Of a stretch of 64,000 bases of DNA, positions 1 to 11,880 are shown piece by piece (positions within the stretch are counted from its first letter, which is position 1; every line of letters begins with the position of its first letter). The translations under genes and the position numbers were made by a program. The stretch covers positions 862,456 to 926,455 of the forward strand of contig JAJEKV010000102.1 in assembly GCA_021234155.1 (NCBI GenBank), read 5' to 3'. The notes beneath the pieces were generated by a model. The model did no database searches. It worked only from the letters and a program-made list of their open reading frames with translations, and was not told the origin of the DNA. The stretch comes from Isoetes taiwanensis (taxonomy: Eukaryota; Streptophyta; Lycopodiopsida; Isoetales; Isoetaceae).

Positions 1-1280
1 AATACTCCAGGCATGGGCGAAGGTGCAGCCATTATGCTCTCCTGCTGAGCTACCTCCACATGCTGGTAAGATAAATCCTTTTTGGAATATTAGGGTTTGG
101 GGATCAAGGAATCTTCCTCTTGCACTAGTACACCCCCGGATCTATAGTAAGTGCAAAGTTCATGGGGTCTCCAGGCTATCTCACCTGTGGGAGAATGGTA
201 GATGGATCTCTTGGTCCAAACTGAAGGGGTTGATCCCAAATGCTGGTGAGGGTGACAGGAAGATCCTAAGGGAAATCCAAGCTAATATCTCTGGTCTCTC
301 TGGGCTGGAGGGTCCTGAAGAAAGGTGGGAGTGTGTGAAATCCCCTTCTTACAAGGTAGCTAATGTATATCGAAGCCGTGGAGAAGTTCCCTAAAAGCCG
401 AGCTCATTCTAGGGGTCAATAGACCAAATTGCTATTCAACTCCTTGCCAATTCCTGGAAGTTCATGTGTTCCCAAAGAATCCAGTTCTTGCAGTGGACAA
501 CCCTTCAAGGTGGTCTCTCCTCCAATGCTAAACTCTTCCTAAGAGGTATCTCAGCAAGCGAACTATACCCTCTGGGTTGTCAAGACAACGAATCTACTGC
601 ACACGTGTTTTTTTGCCCTAGGATTTTTGATTTCTGGAGGTGGGCTACTCCTATTCTCGGACTTGACTTACACCAACTCAACTGGCTAGATATTATAATT
701 TCATCTGGGAGCTGCCAAATTACTACTTCACTGGTATCAATTGCCCTTTGGGTGGTCTGGAAGCATCGATGTCAGGTTGCTTACGGAGGGAAAGAAGTTA
801 GCATTGATAAATTAAAAGCCTCTTCAATATGGAAGTGGCCTTAATGGCGCTAGCCCATCATAGGAAAATGGGTAGGAACTATAACAAGGAACTTGACAGA
901 ATTGGCAGGCTTGAAGGTTTTTACACGTACTTCAAGTGTAACTGGATTGACAAGGATGAAGGCAACCATCAATGAAGAAGGTAAACTCTTGTCTAGAACA
1001 AATTGAACAACCCCCAAGTGGCAAATGATGGGTGGAAGTGCACAGCCTTATCTATAGTACTCGCTCTTGTGGAGAAGAAGGTGCTTTGCCCTATAGTACC
1101 TACATCAGTGAGGAAGAAGAACTGGCTGGGCCACTAGTACACCTTCAATTGTCGAGTTCTTGGGTATTCTTCCCTTTGGATTATATCTCTCTATCTGTCC
1201 CGATGAGGGGACACACTGTACTCTTTTTCTAAATTAATAAATTGCACTCTTACTCTCAAAAAAAAAAAAAAAAAAAAAAA
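1..1280 (+). mobile_element. L1-type LINE, 3' part (copy A), with poly(A) tail
   Basis: Cut by the window edge. Two broken frames (23-394 and 464-844) give the C-terminal region of an L1-like ORF2. The second carries a zf-RVT-like segment (residues around C-x-D-N-E-S-x-A-H-V-F-F-C-P) followed by a tryptophan-rich stretch (FWRW, ALWVVWKHR), as usual downstream of the RT domain in plant L1 elements. A 3' untranslated part follows and ends in a 23-base A run at 1258-1280. The same sequence recurs at about 13313-14929, where more of the RT end is present. Stops and frame changes show that it is dead. The class is well supported; the subfamily is not resolved. Confidence 0.8.
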
Positions 1281-3361
1281 CTAGCTTCTCCAAGTGGATT
1301 ATTGCTCTGTTCAAAAGAATTTGTAGGAGTGGAACACATGATCAATCTTTATCATATTCTAGAATACAACCTACATCTACATTGCATGTCTCCCGAGATG
1401 ACATGGATAGAGAGCACCCATTGCATGCTTTAACATCACAGGTATTACAATATCAGTCCAAAGGGCTTGTATTTCTGGTAGGTGACTTTAATGCCAGAAC
1501 AAAAAGGCTGCAAACTGCGACCTTTTTGTCAGCAGAAGATCCTATGTTGGATGAGGCTCAAGAGCCCCAGTTTGCCAGAGATTCTATAGACGATGTTAAA
1601 AACCAGATGGGAGATTTCCTGTTAGAGCTTGGATGCATCTGTAATCTCAAAATTCTTAATGGCATACCTCAATACCCTAAAACAGGGACTGCAACATACT
1701 TTTCATGGCAAGGCAATAGTGTGGTCGATTATTTGCTTGCACCTCCGAAAATGGATGTCGTTCAAGATTTTCAGATCATGGATAAGATGCTTGAGTCCGA
1801 CCATGCTCCTCTATGTTTCTCTTTGAATGTAAGGCTGCAAAAGCAGGCTGCTAGCAAGGAATTTGTCCCTAGAATCAGGCTGAATTATAAAATGAAACAT
1901 TTATATCAAGAAAGCTTTGAAAGGCAAATTGAAAGCTTGGTGGAGAGCGGGACTGAAATTGATGCAACGGTGTTAACCAATGCAATTTTAGGTGCTGCCA
2001 AACGAGTTTTGGAATGATGAAGGAGAGACCAAAAAAGCGGTCTAAATCTTGGTGGGATCCGGAGTGCTCCGAGGAGATCGCGGAAATCTTTGCCAAAAGG
2101 TCTGAAATTTAAACCAAGCTGGTATAAGAAGTTTTTGAAGAGGAAGAAAAAGACCTTTCCAAATAACTTCGTCAATTGGAGCTAGAGGCTTTGTTAGAAG
2201 AAGAGCCCAAGAGATTCGGGCTACCACTCAAGCTGGATCATGATCAAAACGGCTTTAAATGTAGGTGAGTTCTTTGGAATTTGTCCGGCAAGTTTATTAT
2301 GTTCACCCGGCTACTTGTCATGAAAGAAATTGAGGTGCATGAAGATCTATTCACTAAATTAGAGGTGGAGGATTACACGGCAATGTCAAATGGTAAAGCA
2401 TTAGACATAGATGGGCTCTCACCCGAATTATTGAAATGGGGAGGGATTATATGATCTCATGTTTAACCTGCGGTCTTGAATAGAGCAGCTAGAGATGGTT
2501 TTCCTAGAGCATGGCAAGTTTGCAAGGTAGTACCTATTTTTCAAATCCCGGTGATAAGCATGATGTACCACGATTCTGCGACAATTATGGTTAGTAAGCG
2601 TGTTTGCAAAAAGTCTTTGGTGGTTTACTTGAGCGTAAAATAAATGTAACCAGATCGGAGGAAAAGGGCAAGAGCAATATGTCAGCTGGTTTTGAAGGAA
2701 CCACGCATTACTTATGACCATATCATGACACTCCGCTGCCTTATTGAGAGGGCAAAACGTCCTAGAAAAGCATTGTATTTGGCCTTTATTGATTTCACAA
2801 AGGCATTTGATTCCGGCCCAAAGGGAGGATTGCGAGGGAAAGGATGGAACGATTAGGTATCCCAATCCTTGCGAGTCGCGGTCGCGAAAACCGTATGAAG
2901 AGGTCGTTGCAAAAGTTTCATAAAAGTTCGGATGAAATCAAAAGTACAATCGATGTGAAACAAAGGTGCCCCTTATCACCGGCGCTCTTTGGGCTTTACA
3001 TTGATTCATTAGAAGAATGGATCAATTATGAGAGGACAAACGGGGGCGCCTCTTGGTAACCACTTAATTGAGTTATTGATGTATCTTGTGATGTGGTTCT
3101 TATTTGAAAAATCCAATGGGCCTACAAGTACATCTAGATAGCTTGGAGCTGTTCTCTAAAGATCAGAGTATGAAGGTAAACATGTCAAAATCAAAATGCA
3201 TGATTTTTGGGACTGTAGCAAAAACAGACTTCTTTTATGGGACAGATAAGCTGGAGGTAGTTGATACATAGAAATATTTGGGTTTAGAGGTTAGCTCTAA
3301 TTACAGTTGGAAGGAGTGCATTATGAAGAGAATATCCTGAGGAGATGTCATAAGGCAGGTT
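1281..3361 (+). mobile_element. LINE with AP-endonuclease and reverse transcriptase (copy A), broken
   Basis: A 211-residue open frame at 1382-2017 holds most of an exonuclease-endonuclease-phosphatase domain: GDFNAR near residue 36, SVVDYLLAPP in the middle and SDHAPL near residue 140 are the usual LINE endonuclease signatures. RT follows with frame breaks: DGLSPELLKWGG (about 2410-2445), KALYLAFIDFTKAFDS (about 2770-2815) and QRCPLSPALFGLYID (about 2960-3005). The YADD-equivalent stretch just downstream is unreadable. Homology with copy B stops near 3361. The element begins directly after the poly(A) of the preceding LINE, so the pair is nested or composite. It cannot encode an active product as written. 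Confidence 0.82.
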
Positions 3362-3830
3362 TCCTGAACAGCTCCGCATTTGCCATATATTTCTAGTCAT
3401 AATTATACTTCATTGCCGTCTTTTATGGCTCGTCTTGAAATGTTTCTCCTTGGCTCCAGAGGTCTAGCTCGGATAGGTCGTGACCGCAATCTTGTCTAAC
3501 CTTGCCTCACGATGCAAGAGTGCACACGCAGGGTCGATGGGTCGCGATAGTCCACCCAATGATGAAACTAATGCAGCGGTCGTAATAAAGCATAAGACGC
3601 ATTATGTAGCATTAATTGCGACCGCATGCATTAATGGCACTGAATCCTATATAGTCCGCGCTAGTTTAAACGCGGTTAGAATTTTTCAAGCCTTCTTGAA
3701 CCGGCAAGTGCCTCTCAATCGAGGTCCAGATGGCGCCAGAAAAATCTCCTCGCATTGGTAAGTTTTGCTAAACTTTTGTAGTTGTAGCTTAGACAATGAA
3801 AGAGGCGGCGACCTAAAGAATATTGCTATC
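3362..3830. other. No gene recognised
   Basis: A 93-codon open frame (3480-3761) exists but resembles nothing I know. It may be the N-terminal side of the Helitron-like remnant that follows. Confidence 0.4.
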
Positions 3831-4117
3831 ACCGACCCATACATTGATGCATTTACTTACCCGTTGTTAATGCCTTACGGTGACAAGGGGTGGGAAATGA
3901 ACATGAGAAATCAACGATAAACCGTCGAGAGCTAACGAGGCAAAATGTGTCCATGTTGCAATACTATTTGTATAGACTAAGCACCGCGAATGAATCTGAA
4001 AGGCACCCGATGGACTTAAGTTTGCTTTCAATCCTCTATTGGCGAAGGGAGATTGACACAACAATCGTCATAGTTTTTCCTTTAAAACTGCGAGGATGCC
4101 ATGGCGATCTCCTCTAG
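3831..4117 (+). mobile_element. Helitron replicase N-terminal remnant
   Basis: The frame from 3831 reads DPYIDAFTYPLLMPYGDKGW, which follows the pattern of the Helitron helicase-like N-terminal domain, where a D-P-L-x-Y-x-L-L-F-P-x-G-x-x-G-W motif is typical. After a stop and frame change, the frame at 3890-4117 continues with SMLQYYLYRLS and then an acidic/basic stretch, like the Q-Y-Y-x-Y-R-L motif that follows in the family. No HUH nuclease or helicase domain is seen. This is a small decayed piece. Similarity to other helicase-associated plant TE proteins cannot be excluded. Confidence 0.55.
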
Positions 4118-4815
4118 CAATAACGGTGCTACTTAGTACATTCACCATCCCAGAAGGATCGCAGCCGCGCTTCTTCTAAGCTGGTGAAAGTATGAAAGAG
4201 CGTCAATATTGCTGGAGGAGATCGCCAAGGCGATCCTCGCAAGTCGAACTCGCCTTAGCTATGCCCGACCACATAGCTTGATAGGATACGACCGCGTTCC
4301 TAATGAGCTGGACATGGACTCGACTCCTCGGCTTGGATGTAGTGGTGGAGTGGATGTAAGCCAATCTACTTTGTAGCCTTCATTTTTTTTCGGAAAACGC
4401 GTCTTGTTACCTCCCTTAAAGGGGGGGCGAGTCTTCCTTTGACATTTTCTGGGTGCCTCTCTAGGTGAATAAAGCTTAACTATTTGCTAAGTTCCATTAC
4501 ACACAGAGAAGCTCTAGAATAGTTGTAGTGGAAGTCTCCTCCTTTTAATGGTGGAAGTTCCAAGTGCCATATGCTATAACTTCAAAGGTGAAAGGTCCCC
4601 TAATTTCAGGGCAAAGTACTATCTAAACTTTTCCATGCATTGCAGTAGTAGGAAGCACTTCGATAAGCTAGATCACGCTTATCGGGATCATCCCTACTAC
4701 ATAATTGATGGGGAAGCCTGGCCAGCACTATGGCTTGCAGTTGGGGTTTCTTTCAATATTTGGCGGTTGGGCGTAACAGGACTTCCTACAACTCTACTAT
4801 TGTCTCTCTGTCAAA
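4118..4815. other. Unrecognised, weak open frame
   Basis: A 92-codon frame (4548-4826) overlaps the start of the next reading frame. Its protein has no motif I recognise. Otherwise I see nothing here. Confidence 0.3.
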
Positions 4816-5685
4816 ATGCAGCTTAACGAGTTGGTCGTTTGCTCGGGTTATCAGACTTCCACTTTCGGAAGATCCGCGATCCGCGATAAATTGCTAAGCG
4901 GTTTTGTCCACGTTACATTATTGTATGCCAATGTCATACTTGTGATGTTTTATTCAGTTCCTACTTTAGAGGATTGCAAATGCGGTCCTGTCAAGCATCA
5001 CTTCATGCCACTAACCAAAGTGTTGAACTTTGCAGACTCTGAATTATTCGAAGGACCTAGGCAGGTGGTTCCACTAAGAATTGTGACACCTGGGCCTGAT
5101 AGAAGGAGGTGTATGGAAATCTCTCAAGCAGTGCTGCAATCCGCTGGTGACAAAAAGAAGGACTTGTGTTTGTTTATTACGTCAAGTGAAAAGAACAAGG
5201 CGGGCGTGCAGATGGGAATTATAGTGCATATGTGGGAGGGTAGTACCGATAAGGTCCAAAACGTTATTCTATGTCACGTTGAAGATACCACCCAACATCA
5301 GTTTATTCAGTACATCTTGCAGCTCAAATATTACGACCCAAGTATTATGACGGCTAGTTCAGCAAAGTAAAAAGCCAATAAAAGGGATCACAGCGCCAGA
5401 GGATACGGCTGGCCACTGCCCTCCTATGAATCCTTGAAAGCTGCTGGCCTAAAATGCAATAGGGATGTACTGCTCGGATTCGGTGCATGGAGAAAGTTTC
5501 TCGCCAATGACAAGAAACCACCAAGCTGTGCCTTGAAGGCCCTAAAGGATGACAAGATGCCCACGCGAATGGACAACACGTGGTTAGCTGCTAGGTGCAA
5601 GGATATAAACAGGGAACTTGTGCAAAGGATATCAGAATGGAGTGCAAGCAAAAATGGGCCTTCGCCAAAGTCGGCTTCATCTTGA
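4816..5685 (+). pseudogene. Unrecognised reading frame of about 289 codons with one in-frame TAA
   Basis: The open frame 4816-5370 (184 residues) stops at a single TAA, and the same frame then stays open to 5685. The post-stop part therefore looks like a continuation rather than a new gene. The protein is soluble in character, with a charged middle (GDKKKDLCLFITSSEKNK), a segment NVILCHVEDTTQHQF, and a lysine-rich C-terminal part with W and C residues (LAARCKDINRELVQRISEW). I do not recognise the family. It lies between LINE, Helitron and transposase debris, so a transposon origin is likely, but that is inference. Confidence 0.4.
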
Positions 5686-6999
5686 AAGCGGAACTCACCA
5701 GACACTCAAAAGGACGACTCGCCTGTAACATCGACGGTAAAGTCTAGTGCACCCCCCAAGTGCATGGCCACGGATGCAAGTGAGGAGACAAGCAAGCTGC
5801 CCCAAAAGAAAAGATATACAAACTCGGCTATGGCATCCACACACTCGCCACTCCCTCCCCTCCCAGATAATTAGAATCAAGATCATTTGGGCCCAAAGGC
5901 CAAGCCATCCGCCAGAACCCGAAAATGCCCGACAAAGCATTTCCTCCCCGTGTTGCTCCAACGCCAATCCCATCATCGTATTCCACACCCGATGAGCTTA
6001 GATTCAACGCAGCCGATGAGAAATGCACGGCGAGAAAACAATATTGAAGTTGGAGCAAGTAAAGAAGTTTTTATCCGATGGGTGTTTCATGCTTCAAGAG
6101 TGTTAGAATATTTGACGGCGACACTGCTCCCCCCTACATGACACACGGGACCAAGTCAAATGATCATTTGCATACCCTATTATGCTCTTTGCCACATGAC
6201 GTCCTCACCCCGTGGGGACCTAGTCCCCTTCAAAGGACCATTCTTGGGGCATGTTCTCACGGATGGAGAAGTCAAACTTTAATTTCTAGAAATGCCTAGA
6301 AGTTTTCAAGCTCTAGCCCATTGCCTTAAAACCAAGCTCACACGTAAATGGTGCACCAACCTATTTTGTCATGTTAACAAAGTATCACAAAGCGTGGAGG
6401 TAAATGTAAGGTAGAGAGTAGGTTATATGAACGATCCGCTCAACGTAAAACTATCATGGAGGGCAGGATAAATTGGGATCGAAGTGAATGTAAAAGTAAG
6501 GAATATGGTATTCCAGCTTTGAAAGAACAAGGCTGTATACAAAGGGGTTTCCATAGATGGCAGGTTGTATACAAAGGGATTTCTCCATACCCAAGGAACG
6601 CACATGCCATATATCCCTTACATAGAGGTGAATCCCCTGGGCAATTAGTATACCTTTGGCAATTTCTGTGATATTACTCGGAGGCTCATTCTTGCGCCGT
6701 GATCCGAGGTACATGGCTCGGTCCTCGTCTTCTCTACTGCAGATGCCACTGTAACATTGCTTGGACTTGCCTGGTTCTAGGGTTGATAGAAGGCATCATG
6801 CCACTGAAAAGGTTCCTGCAATTGCCTTAGAGCTAGGTTTGAATAACAATCTTTTGTTCAAGAAATAAACTTCTCCACCATATCTGGTCTTCTTTTAAGA
6901 AGCATATAAAGCCCAAGGAAATTCCATTTTCAATGGCTTTTAAGGATGTGACGGGTTACTTTTCTTTTTGCTTTGGTTCTTTTGGATTTTTAGAGGAAG
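5686..6999. other. No gene recognised
   Basis: Several overlapping short frames on both strands look like chance. A short direct repeat built on TTGTATACAAAGG occurs at about 6535-6580. Nothing else is supportable. Confidence 0.4.
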
Positions 7000-8290
7000 T
7001 TGCTTAGCACGTTTTACCAAAAAATTGTCCGAATAGATTTGAGGAAGCGCAGCCCCTCTGATGGACTCCAGTCTTTAATTGCAATGTATTTCTTTCCCTG
7101 TAAAATGCTTTCTCCATTCTTCAAGTAAAATTTGATGTGATGTTGAAAGATGAGATCATTCAACTTGTTCACAGCTGCTTGTCTATTGGAATGTCGAGAA
7201 AAAATAAATTCTCTAAAGTCAGCAGTCTCCTTGAGAAGTTCAACCACTAGAATGGGGTGTAAGAGTCTTCAATGATTCAAACTAAAGTAGGAAGACAAAA
7301 AGCCTTCTTGCTTCTAAGACGCACGGAAAATCTGTTGAACATCTAATGTATTTGATCATGAGTGTCCCCTACAAGTAAAAATCTGAGCTTTACTTTTCTG
7401 AAGATCCCTAGCTCTACTAGTATGGCACAATAAGCAACGAGTGTTTGTTTCTTGTTCTCCCTGATAGTATTGTCGAGTTGCAGGTAGTGCACTGGTGATA
7501 ATTGCCTTGCTCATACAACACCTTGTTAAGCATTGTAATTGTGAGGTTTGGGTTACCATAGGATACATTAAGAAGACTTTGCACTTTAGGCTTCCTTTGA
7601 AGATCATAGCTCCTACAAGGTGGACCTTGACAAAGCATTTCTTTGGTACATCTTTAGGAATATTCAAGAAATGAGGTAGAGTTGTCTGTTTTTGATCCAT
7701 TCTATCAATCACAATAGACATACTGCAGTGGACGCTCAAGAGCTTTTTTCCTGTGCTTAACAAGCTTTTTTCTCTCGGCTGCTTGTTGTTCACGGTGTCT
7801 AGCAAGGCCCAATTGAACAATATCTATAGAAGAAATCAGGTCAACAAAATTCTGTGAAGCGTGTGAGAATGAAGAACTTTAACTTACTTCTTTTGACCTC
7901 TATCTTTGCAGTTTCTGTTTGACTCTTTAATTCTGCACCTTGCACAAACAGACATTCTACGTTTCCTAGGAATTTTCACAAGAGCAAATTCACTTTTCCA
8001 CATCCTAGTGAAGTATGAGTAAGAGATGTCTTTGAGGCCCGAACACATGTCTCTTTATATTCTTGGAAGACATCTTTTTTGTGATGTTGGTATCAAATGT
8101 TACGTGTTGCTATTAGGCAACGTTTCACAAGTTTCTCTAAAATATTTCTCCATCCATGATATAACAGCTAGGGCGTACATTACAACTCTTCTTGGACCAC
8201 AATGATCATCAATCGCTGGGTTTTTATCCAGTTTTTTATGTATTCGAGACATTCTAGTGGACCCGAAACGGTGTACAACCATGAAGCATT
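7000..8290 (-). pseudogene. Decayed transposase-like protein, LDNTxREN family
   Basis: Read on the minus strand, three frames together give an ordered set of motifs. From the N-terminal side: WMEKYFRETCETLPNS (about 8110-8160), SYSYFTRMWK (about 7994-8030), a zinc-ribbon-like CARCRIK (about 7945), MDQKQTTLPHFL (about 7674-7709), LQLDNTIREN (7454-7483) and GDTHDQIHQMFNR (about 7340-7372). This order (W-x-x-x-F, SYS-x-F-x-x-x-W, C-x-x-C, MDQ/MD, LDNT-x-REN, G-H/D-T-H-x-x-I-D/H) matches a family of large unclassified DDE-like transposases known from protists, animals and some plants; that is recall, not a search. Several stops and frame changes make it inactive. The region at 8465-9011 (minus) may be its N-terminal part. 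Confidence 0.6.
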
Positions 8291-9299
8291 TACGCGCGAC
8301 TTGTTCATGGTTAATGTAAAAGCAAAGGTGTGGTGATCTGGTCTTACATGATAAGCCAAGTAGACATTCTAGTGCCCGGTGTCATGGAACGTAATTGTCT
8401 CTAAGCGCATGAAGTTTAGCCATGTTCAATCTGTTAGTGCAACCCAATGAGCAGCATTTAGTTTTTAGAAGTCTCTTATTTTATGTTCGTCCATAAGGTT
8501 TCTTCTTCTTATAAAAGAGCATGCTCTCAAGCTAAAATCCACCTGGACGTTTTTGGAAGATTGGCTAGAGAACATGTAATCTCGTTGCTCCTCATTGATG
8601 TCTTCATCTTCAGATGAGTAGAACTCTAGGGATAACCTCCTCTGCCCTAAGTGGTATATTTGTAAAGGAAAATAGACCACGTGAAGATGTACCCGGATAA
8701 ATAAGTGGCACAGTGTTAAAAGAAGGTGATGGGCCATAAGATATGGCAGCAGATGTTGCAGCATCTTGATAAGGAGTTCTTGCACCCATGTGTCACAATT
8801 GTTGTGTGAAGAGGAGTAGATGCTTCAACATCATCCTCATTTGTAGTGAGGATGATGTGGAGAATCTCATATTCTTCTGAGCATTTTGCAGATTTATATT
8901 TCTGTCCAAAGTAGGAGAAACTACAAATGGTGGGGGTAAATTATTCCGAATCACTCGTTGAGGTGGAGCCTGTGTAGTTTCGGGGGATGGAACAAAAAAT
9001 GGTGGAAGCACATGTGCAGTGGTGATCTTTGTGTAAGGAGGGGCAGTCTACTTCTGCTAGACTTGTTTGGAAAGGTGGTGGCGATCTACTACTTCTTTGG
9101 ACTCAGTGCCTTCAAGAAACAATAAGGATCTTGTCGAGGTAGGAGTCGGAGAAGCATGGATATCGGGGAGAAAACACGTTTTGACCAAGTGTTTCTTTTC
9201 GAACTAGAGGCTGGAGAGAACAAAAGGTGGTGGAAGTTTGTTCACAAAGCGATTCACCATCTTTAACAAGCTACAAAAACGATGGGAAGACATGAGCAG

Positions 9300-9960
9300 C
9301 ATTCTCATTGCGAGCGATTGTTATTCCAGAATACAAGACCATATTGTTAAAGTAAAAGTTCCATTAAAGATCAAGGAAAAACCTATTCTGGAATATAAAA
9401 CTAAAATCAAGGAGAACAGAAACCTATTCTGGAACACACAATAGCAGGACAATAAGACCAAGCGTATTCCATTTTACATAGAAGAATAGAAGAATTCAGT
9501 GGCGACCTTTAAAAAAGAAATTTGGTGCCTTCACTTCTGTATTACAGTCTCGTAGCTCTAGTCGTTAGCGCCCGCCTTGAAGAAACTAATTGCGGATCAT
9601 TCCATTTTGCATAGAGATATCATGGAGAGACGAGTGCAAAAAGTACATTATACGACCATTTTAGAATTTATGAAGAGTTGAACCCTATTCTAGAACATAA
9701 TTTTTCTTTCCAGAATTAGCTAAGGTGTATTCGAGAATACACTTTTGTTTTTCTCTGAAGCCAAAGTGTATTCCGGAATACACTTTTGTTTTTCTCTGAA
9801 GCCAAACTATATTCCGGAATACACTTTCAGTTTAAGCGTATTAAACCGTATATTCGGGAATACAGTTTGGCTTCAAAGAAAAACTCAGAATACATTTTTA
9901 CTTTTCCTGTATAGCAAACATATATTTCGGAATATAGTTAGCTATTTTTAGAAGTGAACA
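9300..9960. repeat. Cluster of TATTCCGGAATA-type palindromes with a 40-bp tandem unit
   Basis: Imperfect palindromes of the form TATTCC(G/A)GAATA recur at about 9322, 9384, 9426, 9692, 9728, 9770, 9810, 9852 and 9930. Two more outliers lie at about 10386 and 10725. The stretch 9739-9830 is a tandem repeat of about 40 bp whose unit contains CACTTTTGTTTTTCTCTGAA and one palindrome. Short open frames here merely reflect the repeat. Confidence 0.7.
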
Positions 9961-10377
9961 ACGAGAAAATGCAGACACTTTTATGCATTATGTTCTGGGA
10001 GGTAACCACAGCTTCAAGGCAACGAGGCAGTTGTACAAGGAAAAGAAAAATCTGAGAGACCTCTCGGTGCTCTGTGCTGTTTACTGTGGCTTGATAGACG
10101 AAGAAGCAAAAATCATTGGCAACATACTGTTGGCCAACGAAAGTACAAACTCAAAATGAGCTTCATTGACAAGATATGATTTATACGAGAGAGTATATAA
10201 TCTTAAAAAAAAAAAAAAAAAAAATGGCGATGACCTCAAGAAACTGGCCAATACTTTGGAGCTAAAGGAGGCACGTGCTATCAAATGCTGCCTTAAATAT
10301 GACGAGGCTAACAAAAGCGATCAACGATAAGCCATAACAACTGGTTCCAACTCGCTTTTATAGACGGCAGAGTAAGG

Positions 10378-10689
10378 ATGTTTTATATTCCGAAATACGT
10401 TTTATTGTTTAATTGCCTTTGTCTCGCACTAACAACTTTCAATTTGCAAGTGCAGATCTGGGAACTCCAGAATGAAATTTTTAATATGTTTGGCGCGGGA
10501 AAATTGGAAAGCAAAGGGAAGGTATCAGACAAGAAGAAGGGCTCTGACGTAGCAAAAAAGGAGATGACCATAATCGTCTGGAGAGAAATGCAGAGCTTTA
10601 CAAAGATGGAGTTGCTAGAAAAGCTGCCACAGAAAGTTGTAGATAAGGTCTTTACAGTGGAAGAAATGTCCAAGGAGTTACATGAGTAA
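10378..10689 (+). CDS. Hypothetical small protein, 103 residues
   Basis: This open frame has a hydrophobic first 25 residues, then a lysine-rich segment (LESKGKVSDKKKGSDVAKK) and a helical C-terminal part (MELLEKLPQKVVDKVFTVEEMSKEL). The preceding 10031-10140 also reads as protein-like (LCAVYCGLIDEEAKIIGN) in another frame, so this may be an exon or a broken TE gene. I do not recognise a family. The start codon is uncertain, and the region lies inside a palindrome-bearing repeat. Confidence 0.25.
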   Translation: MFYIPKYVLLFNCLCLALTTFNLQVQIWELQNEIFNMFGAGKLESKGKVSDKKKGSDVAKKEMTIIVWREMQSFTKMELLEKLPQKVVDKVFTVEEMSKELHE

Positions 10690-10762
10690 GTTTGACCTTA
10701 ATTCCAATATGTAGGTAACTTGTTATTCCAGAATACACGTTAGTTCTTTCAAAAAGCAACTC

Positions 10763-11110
10763 ATGAACGATAACTTTCATGAGTTTCTCGATACATTTGT
10801 CATAGTATTAGTTGGTGACAACAACAAGACCACTGGAGGACGCGTCCAACATTTAAGAAGGGTTTTCGAAGCTAAGGAAGCATTAACTCTATCTTGAAGT
10901 TGTTCAAATCTTCCTTTGCCACCACAAGGGTAGAGTATTTAGGGCATGTCATATCAACGGAGGGAATATCAAACGACCCCCAAAGATTCAGCGGTAATCA
11001 AATGGCCAGCACCAAAGAACATACGAGGTGAGAAGCTTCTTGGGGTTAGCGAGGTTAAATTACAAAAATTTATGAAGAACTTGAAGATAGCATCCCCATT
11101 GGCCGGTTTC
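10763..11110 (+). mobile_element. Ty3/gypsy reverse transcriptase fragment
   Basis: From 10763 the sequence reads FHEFLDTFVIVLVGD, then VQHLRRVFEA, and after a frame change FATTRVEYLGHVISTEGI (about 10915-10970) followed by WPAPKNIRG. This is the palm/thumb segment of gypsy RT, where the usual pattern is F-V-x-V-x-x-D-D-I-L, HxxHLxxVF and YLGHVIS. The first catalytic Asp of the DD pair reads as Gly here. Only about 110 residues remain, with at least one frameshift, so it is a dead scrap. Confidence 0.75.
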
Positions 11111-11764
11111 AATATACGGCACCAAGCCGTGGGTTTACCAAAGACATATCACGGTGATTGCTATATTTTGCGGGTAGTATGCAAGCCGAGATGCACTAGA
11201 CCATATACACATAACAGAAAAAAGATCTACTTGCATAAACCAGATAACTGGCATGACCGTAATAATGAGAATACTACAACCAACAACCTTCACAATAAGT
11301 TGGATCATACTGAGCATTTTATATAAATCTCTGATATAAAAAAACTACCTTACAAGAACAGCCATACAAAATACGCCTGATATAGGACGAATATAAGCCT
11401 GGTATCTTGTGGTTAAGAGGCAAAATGGCCACAAGACTAGGAAGTATACAGAACATAAAAACTTGAAAGAAGCTAGTTCCAGAAGTGAACGTAATTGCTT
11501 ATGTACAAAGGTCTACGCATTAAAAGAGCACCCCTCTAATTTTGACCTTTGCAGCATAAGTAATTGGCAGAAACCTAACACAAAGTTCACAATATCCCAC
11601 ATGCATATATTACAAAATTCATCCGCATATATATAGTTTTTTGTTGTTTCATTGAGAATATGGATAGAGGTTAGATGCTGAAAAGTTATGGCATTCTGGC
11701 TTATAATCTTCATTGCAAGCCCGAGTGTCATGACCTTTCAAAATGTAATCCTCATCCACACCTT

Positions 11765-11880
11765 TTATAATGGGCTCAAATATCCCACATGCATTGGTCA
11801 CAAAAGTGAAAGCCATTTATATACAATGGTCTCCGAGTTTTTGAGTAATTAGAGAACGTGTAGTGTGATGACCTCATGAT
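11765..11880 (+). repeat. Interspersed repeat, copy 1 (inverse copy at 17925-18040)
   Basis: Runs from TTATAATGGGCTCAAATATC through AAAAGTGAAAGCC and TATACAATGGTCTC to GTAGTGTGATGACCTCATGA. The reverse complement recurs right after the LINE tail at about 17925-18040, with moderate divergence. Confidence 0.7.

Noticed and set aside
1258-1280. Processed pseudogene tail
   Set aside because: The poly(A) directly follows a LINE 3' UTR that recurs at 14.9 kb, so it is the LINE's own tail.
5747-6299. Overlapping frames on both strands at about 5.7-6.3 kb
   Set aside because: No motif, no consistent codon use, mutual overlap; best explained as chance in GC-richer DNA.
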